64,000 bases of DNA from Pseudoroseicyclus tamaricis (lineage in GTDB: Bacteria > Pseudomonadota > Alphaproteobacteria > Rhodobacterales > Rhodobacteraceae): the NCBI RefSeq assembly GCF_012070395.1, contig NZ_JAAFYS010000002.1:62001-126000 (forward strand), read 5' to 3'. The notes beneath the pieces were generated by a model that worked only from the letters and a program-made list of their open reading frames with translations, was not told the DNA's origin and made no database searches. Positions 62,878 through 64,000 of this stretch are shown piece by piece (positions within the stretch are counted from its first letter, which is position 1; every line of letters begins with the position of its first letter). The position numbers and the translations under genes were made by a program.

Positions 62878-62893
62878 TTGACGTTGACGTCAT
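62878..62893. promoter_or_regulatory. MerR-type palindrome upstream of the small ABM-like gene
   Basis: TTGACGT-TG-ACGTCAT is a 16-base palindrome with a single terminal mismatch. It has the TTGACGT-N2-ACGTCAA form I associate with MerR-family (LiuR-like) operators. It begins with a -35-like TTGACG and lies 49 bases before the start codon. No merR gene is in the window. Confidence 0.55.
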
Positions 62894-62941
62894 ACTCCCT
62901 ACCAGCAAGAGTGCAGAGCGGAATGAGCAGTGGGAGGTGCC

Positions 62942-63253
62942 ATGGCGCGCATGACCCGGGTGAACCGGTTCACGGTTCCGATCGAGACACGCGAGCGCTT
63001 CGTGGAGCATCTTAGGACTATCCGTGACACGCTGCATGAGTGCCCGGCAGCATACAACGTGAGGTTGATGGAGGCCGCCGATGGTGAGCTGGCGCTGATC
63101 TACGAGCATGTCGGCCCCGACGGCGCCGCGGAATGCGCCCGCTTCCTCGACAGCCGCCACGTGCCGGAGGAGCGGCACGCCGTGATGCTGACGATGAAGG
63201 TCCACATGCAGGTGCGCAGCTATCGCCACATCGGCGGGAGCTCTCCGGGTTAG
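62942..63253 (+). CDS. Small protein with possible dimeric alpha/beta-barrel (ABM-like) fold
   Basis: 103 residues: MTRVNRFTVPIETRERFVEHLRTIRDTLHECPAAYNVRLMEAADGELALIYEHVGPDGAAECARFLDSRHVPEERHAV and onward. An opening strand, a helix, a central LALIYEHV strand and a C-terminal strand fit the antibiotic-biosynthesis-monooxygenase-like ferredoxin fold, but no conserved active-site residue is recognisable. The ATG at 62942 has GGGAGG five bases upstream. It is monocistronic under a palindromic promoter element. Function unknown. Confidence 0.75.
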   Translation: MARMTRVNRFTVPIETRERFVEHLRTIRDTLHECPAAYNVRLMEAADGELALIYEHVGPDGAAECARFLDSRHVPEERHAVMLTMKVHMQVRSYRHIGGSSPG

Positions 63254-63284
63254 ACCCGGCTGGCCGGGCCCCTTCGCCGGCCGC

Positions 63285-64000
63285 CTATTCCACCGGGATC
63301 ACGTCCACCGCCTGGCTGGAGCCATGCGCGCCGGAGAGGCGGATGGCGCCGCGCACGGGGGCGACGTCGGAGTAGTCGCGCCCGATGGCGACCGTCAGAT
63401 GGTCCCCCCCGACGGCCATGTCGTTGGTCGGGTCGATCTCCACCCAGCCCGTCGCCGCGCCGCACCAGGCGCGCACCCAGGCATGCATGGCATCCGCCCC
63501 CTCAAGTCGCGGCTGTCCCTCTGGCGGCTCGGTGCGCAGGAAGCCCGAGACGTAGCCGGCGGGGATGCCGAGCGAGCGGAGCATGGCGATCATGATATGC
63601 GTGTAGTCCTGGCAGACGCCGCGGCGGCCCTCGAAAGCCTCCTCGAAGGTGGTGCCGACATGCGTCGCCCCCGCCTCGAACGTCATGTGCCCGTGCAGGG
63701 CGCGGCTGACGGCGGCGACGGCTTCCCCCGCGCTGGCGGCATCCGCCGCCGCCTCCGCCGCGAAGGCGGCGATGGCCTTGGGCGCGGCGCCGAGGCGCGG
63801 GGAGGGCGGCAGGAAGTGATGGGGCGAGGCGGCGGTGAGCTGCGGCTGGGCGGCGAGCTCGGCGGCCAGACGGGGCAGGGAGGGCGAGGCATCCAGCCGC
63901 GCCGCCTGCGCCTGCCGCTCGATCCGGGCGCGCAGGGTGAAGGCCACCTTCGCCAGCGGCGCATCGAAGGCCAGCTCCGTCACCCGGTTGTTGAAGAAGT
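63285..64000 (-). CDS. Transglutaminase-like cysteine protease family protein, partial
   Basis: The gene enters from the right edge; the frame is open to 64000 and the visible upstream residues (FFNNRVTELAFDAPLAKVAF) match the N-terminal domain of bacterial transglutaminase-like proteins, so the real start lies outside. The catalytic Cys-His-Asp triad is intact in RRGVCQDYTHIMIAML, ADAMHAWVRAWC and WVEIDPTNDMAVGGDH. Family members are often encoded with alpha-E and circularly permuted ATP-grasp proteins in peptide-tagging-like clusters, which could be checked just beyond the window. About 237 residues are visible. Confidence 0.9.
   Translation of the reverse strand, partial: FFNNRVTELAFDAPLAKVAFTLRARIERQAQAARLDASPSLPRLAAELAAQPQLTAASPHHFLPPSPRLGAAPKAIAAFAAEAAADAASAGEAVAAVSRALHGHMTFEAGATHVGTTFEEAFEGRRGVCQDYTHIMIAMLRSLGIPAGYVSGFLRTEPPEGQPRLEGADAMHAWVRAWCGAATGWVEIDPTNDMAVGGDHLTVAIGRDYSDVAPVRGAIRLSGAHGSSQAVDVIPVE

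Overview
The window is GC-rich (roughly two-thirds G+C), densely coding chromosomal DNA. It most resembles a member of the Rhodobacteraceae/Rhodobacterales. The evidence is an alphaproteobacterial LexA box (GTTC-N7-GTTC) in front of imuA, a CckA-type hybrid kinase with a TTAACCAT CtrA-like site upstream, an aglEFGAK alpha-glucoside operon, the conserved run of small virulence-factor-domain protein / MTHFR-like / HAD / methyl-THF corrinoid methyltransferase, a sox cluster, and a family of GC-hairpin + ATTTTTGG intergenic repeats. I saw no rRNA, tRNA, CRISPR, phage or complete transposon.

Layout. 1-2601 (-): bd-type (CIO-like) quinol oxidase cydAB plus a small DUF2474 subunit cut by the window edge. 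2922-4397 (+): DHA2 drug exporter. 4478-7446 (-): thiopurine methyltransferase and catalase-peroxidase KatG. 7727-14236 (-): SOS mutasome imuA-imuB-dnaE2, with unusually long spacers carrying repeats. 14372-19428 (+): di-heme peroxidase, RsmB-like rRNA methyltransferase and CckA. 19483-29937: divergent alpha-glucoside regulon, with aglR-bglA-glk (-) facing aglEFGAK (+) and two CAAAGCGCTT operators between them. 30097-31665 (-): NTF2-like protein and Ppx/GppA. 31905-34916 (+): C1/folate-corrinoid gene set. 34959-37263: GNAT, MFS exporter and ArsR-like regulator. 37359-41039 (+): rlmE-glpD-glpK. 41122-48590 (+): XdhC, a two-subunit Tat-exported molybdenum hydroxylase, a small cytochrome c, a flavocytochrome-c flavoprotein and soxXYZA without soxB or soxCD. 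48644-50563: truncated TRAP permease next to uxuA. 50646-55308: siderophore-interacting protein, guanine deaminase, MgtE and 5-formyl-THF cyclo-ligase. 55493-60032 (-): NMT1-type ABC importer and an SLC13-type permease. 60121 to the end: YmdB-like phosphoesterase, YebC, a DMT exporter, a small ABM-like protein under a possible MerR-type operator, and a partial transglutaminase.

How the genes work together. The agl/bgl/glk block imports and hydrolyses alpha- and beta-glucosides and phosphorylates the released glucose. GlpD and GlpK catabolise glycerol. The corrinoid methyltransferase, MTHFR-like protein and 5-formyl-THF cyclo-ligase all act in folate C1 metabolism. The 41-48.6 kb block is the most unusual. 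A periplasmic Mo enzyme lies directly upstream of a flavocytochrome c pair and a Sox carrier/c-cytochrome set that has no SoxB hydrolase locally, a SoxY with a non-canonical C-terminus, and a SoxA whose N-terminus is encoded by one of the dispersed repeats. Both alpha-glucoside permeases also appear to carry an extra pair of membrane helices. Family assignments come from recognising protein sequence by eye; no database search was run.
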